Source of the DNA: Anoxybacillus thermarum
GTDB taxonomy: Bacteria > Bacillota > Bacilli > Bacillales > Anoxybacillaceae
DNA length: 37,667 nucleotides
Reading direction: 5' to 3'
Assembly (NCBI RefSeq): GCF_000836725.1
Contig: NZ_JXTH01000023.1
Span: forward strand, 1 to 37,667
Position numbers and translations under genes: made by a program
Notes under the pieces: generated by a model
What the model was told of the DNA's origin: nothing
Database searches by the model: none
What the model saw: only the letters and a program-made list of their open reading frames with translations
Shown: positions 37,413 to 37,667 of the stretch, one piece after another
Numbering within the stretch: position 1 is the stretch's first letter
Layout of the letters: every line of letters begins with the position of its first letter

Positions 37413-37456
37413 CCCCGACGAGGGTTGCGAACTTTTGTTCGCGACGCTCGTCGGGG
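37413..37456. repeat. Long hairpin in the left part of the ISLre2-type element
   Basis: CCCCGACGAG (37413-37422) pairs with CTCGTCGGGG (37447-37456). Inside, GTTGCGAA (37424-37431) pairs with TTCGCGAC (37438-37445) with one G-U. It lies between glpK and the transposase gene and is GC-rich unlike its surroundings, so it probably belongs to the element and may stop outside transcription. Confidence 0.7.
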
Positions 37457-37501
37457 CCACCAAGCGAAGCGCGGTAGAAAAAAGCAAATGTCATGCAAAA
37501 A

Positions 37502-37562
37502 GGACTCTCTCCCTGCTATGATGGTGATGACCAACATCAATAAAACAGGAGGGAGAGAGTCC
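37502..37562 (+). promoter_or_regulatory. Inverted repeat over the transposase ribosome-binding site
   Basis: GGACTCTCTCCC (37502-37513) is the exact reverse complement of GGGAGAGAGTCC (37551-37562). The right arm starts within the AGGAGGG ribosome-binding site (37547-37553) and ends at the base before the ATG. In RNA the two could pair and mask the site. Confidence 0.7.
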
Positions 37563-37667
37563 ATGAAACATTTTACCACAGAATGGCCTTTATTAAAAGA
37601 GCTGGAGGAACAATTAGTCAGAACTCTTCAAAAGGTGTTCGCTGTCTTGTTGGCGGCCCTTTTGGAG
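37563..37667 (+). CDS. ISLre2/UPF0236-type transposase, N-terminal part (runs off window)
   Basis: 35 codons are visible, reading MKHFTTEWPLLKELEEQLVR, then TLQKVFAVLLAALLE, the start of ISLre2-family (UPF0236) transposases common in Geobacillus and Anoxybacillus. The rest lies beyond the window. ATG at 37563 follows AGGAGGG, which is embedded in an inverted repeat. The element follows glpK, so it may separate glpK from a downstream glpD. Confidence 0.8.
   Translation, partial: MKHFTTEWPLLKELEEQLVRTLQKVFAVLLAALLE

Overview
The window is a chromosomal segment of a low-to-moderate-GC, endospore-forming member of the Bacillaceae, most like Anoxybacillus/Geobacillus. Three things suggest this. 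The gene order closely follows Bacillus subtilis (mutS-mutL-miaA-hfq-spoVK, then hflX-ynbB-glnR-glnA-lexA-yneA-yneB-ynzC-tkt-yneF-ccdA-ccdB-ccdC-yneK-sspP-sspO-acnA, then ypdP-ypeP-ypeQ-cspD). There are three small acid-soluble spore protein genes and spoVK. Both window edges carry insertion-sequence transposases of the IS1182 and ISLre2 types.

Layout. 1-330: the 5' end of a minus-strand IS1182-type transposase, a perfect palindrome and a terminator. 381-6097: DNA mismatch repair (mutS, mutL), tRNA modification (miaA) and the RNA chaperone gene hfq. 6216-7145: the sporulation AAA ATPase gene spoVK. 7269-14711: a six-gene fatty-acid catabolism operon between spoVK and hflX, where B. subtilis has none. 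It encodes two acyl-CoA synthetases, a long-chain-type acyl-CoA dehydrogenase, an alpha-methylacyl-CoA-racemase-like family III protein, a 3-hydroxyacyl-CoA dehydrogenase and a thiolase. 14744-15352: a minus-strand TRIC-family membrane protein. 15498-19914: hflX, ynbB and the glnRA operon with two GlnR-type operators. 19953-21972: the SOS divergon lexA / yneA-yneB-ynzC with three LexA boxes. 22117-26598: tkt, yneF, the cytochrome c maturation genes ccdA-ccdB-ccdC, and yneK. 26676-27352: spore genes sspP and sspO flanking a small helical protein, with apparent sigma-G promoters. 27522-30918: aconitase, sspL and yuiD. 30913-34138: an EamA transporter, the queuosine-precursor transporter ypdP, the RNase H-like ypeP, ypeQ, a DUF2564-type gene and cspD. 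34387-37319: an orphan small gene, a YjbQ/UPF0047 protein, and glpP-glpK with a CcpA cre site and a GlpP-type leader terminator. 37413-37667: the left part of an ISLre2-type element.

Most of the window is well-conserved core genome. I did not find a convincing new defence, mobile or CRISPR-like system. The points most worth following up are these: the composition of the fatty-acid operon (a racemase-like gene with a complete catalytic triad, and no enoyl-CoA hydratase); two divergent putative sigma-G promoters sharing one palindromic -35 element; the glp locus, which lacks glpF between glpP and glpK; and a transposase ribosome-binding site partly buried in a hairpin. No rRNA, tRNA or CRISPR array was seen. 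Coordinates of regulatory sites come from reading the sequence by eye and have not been tested.
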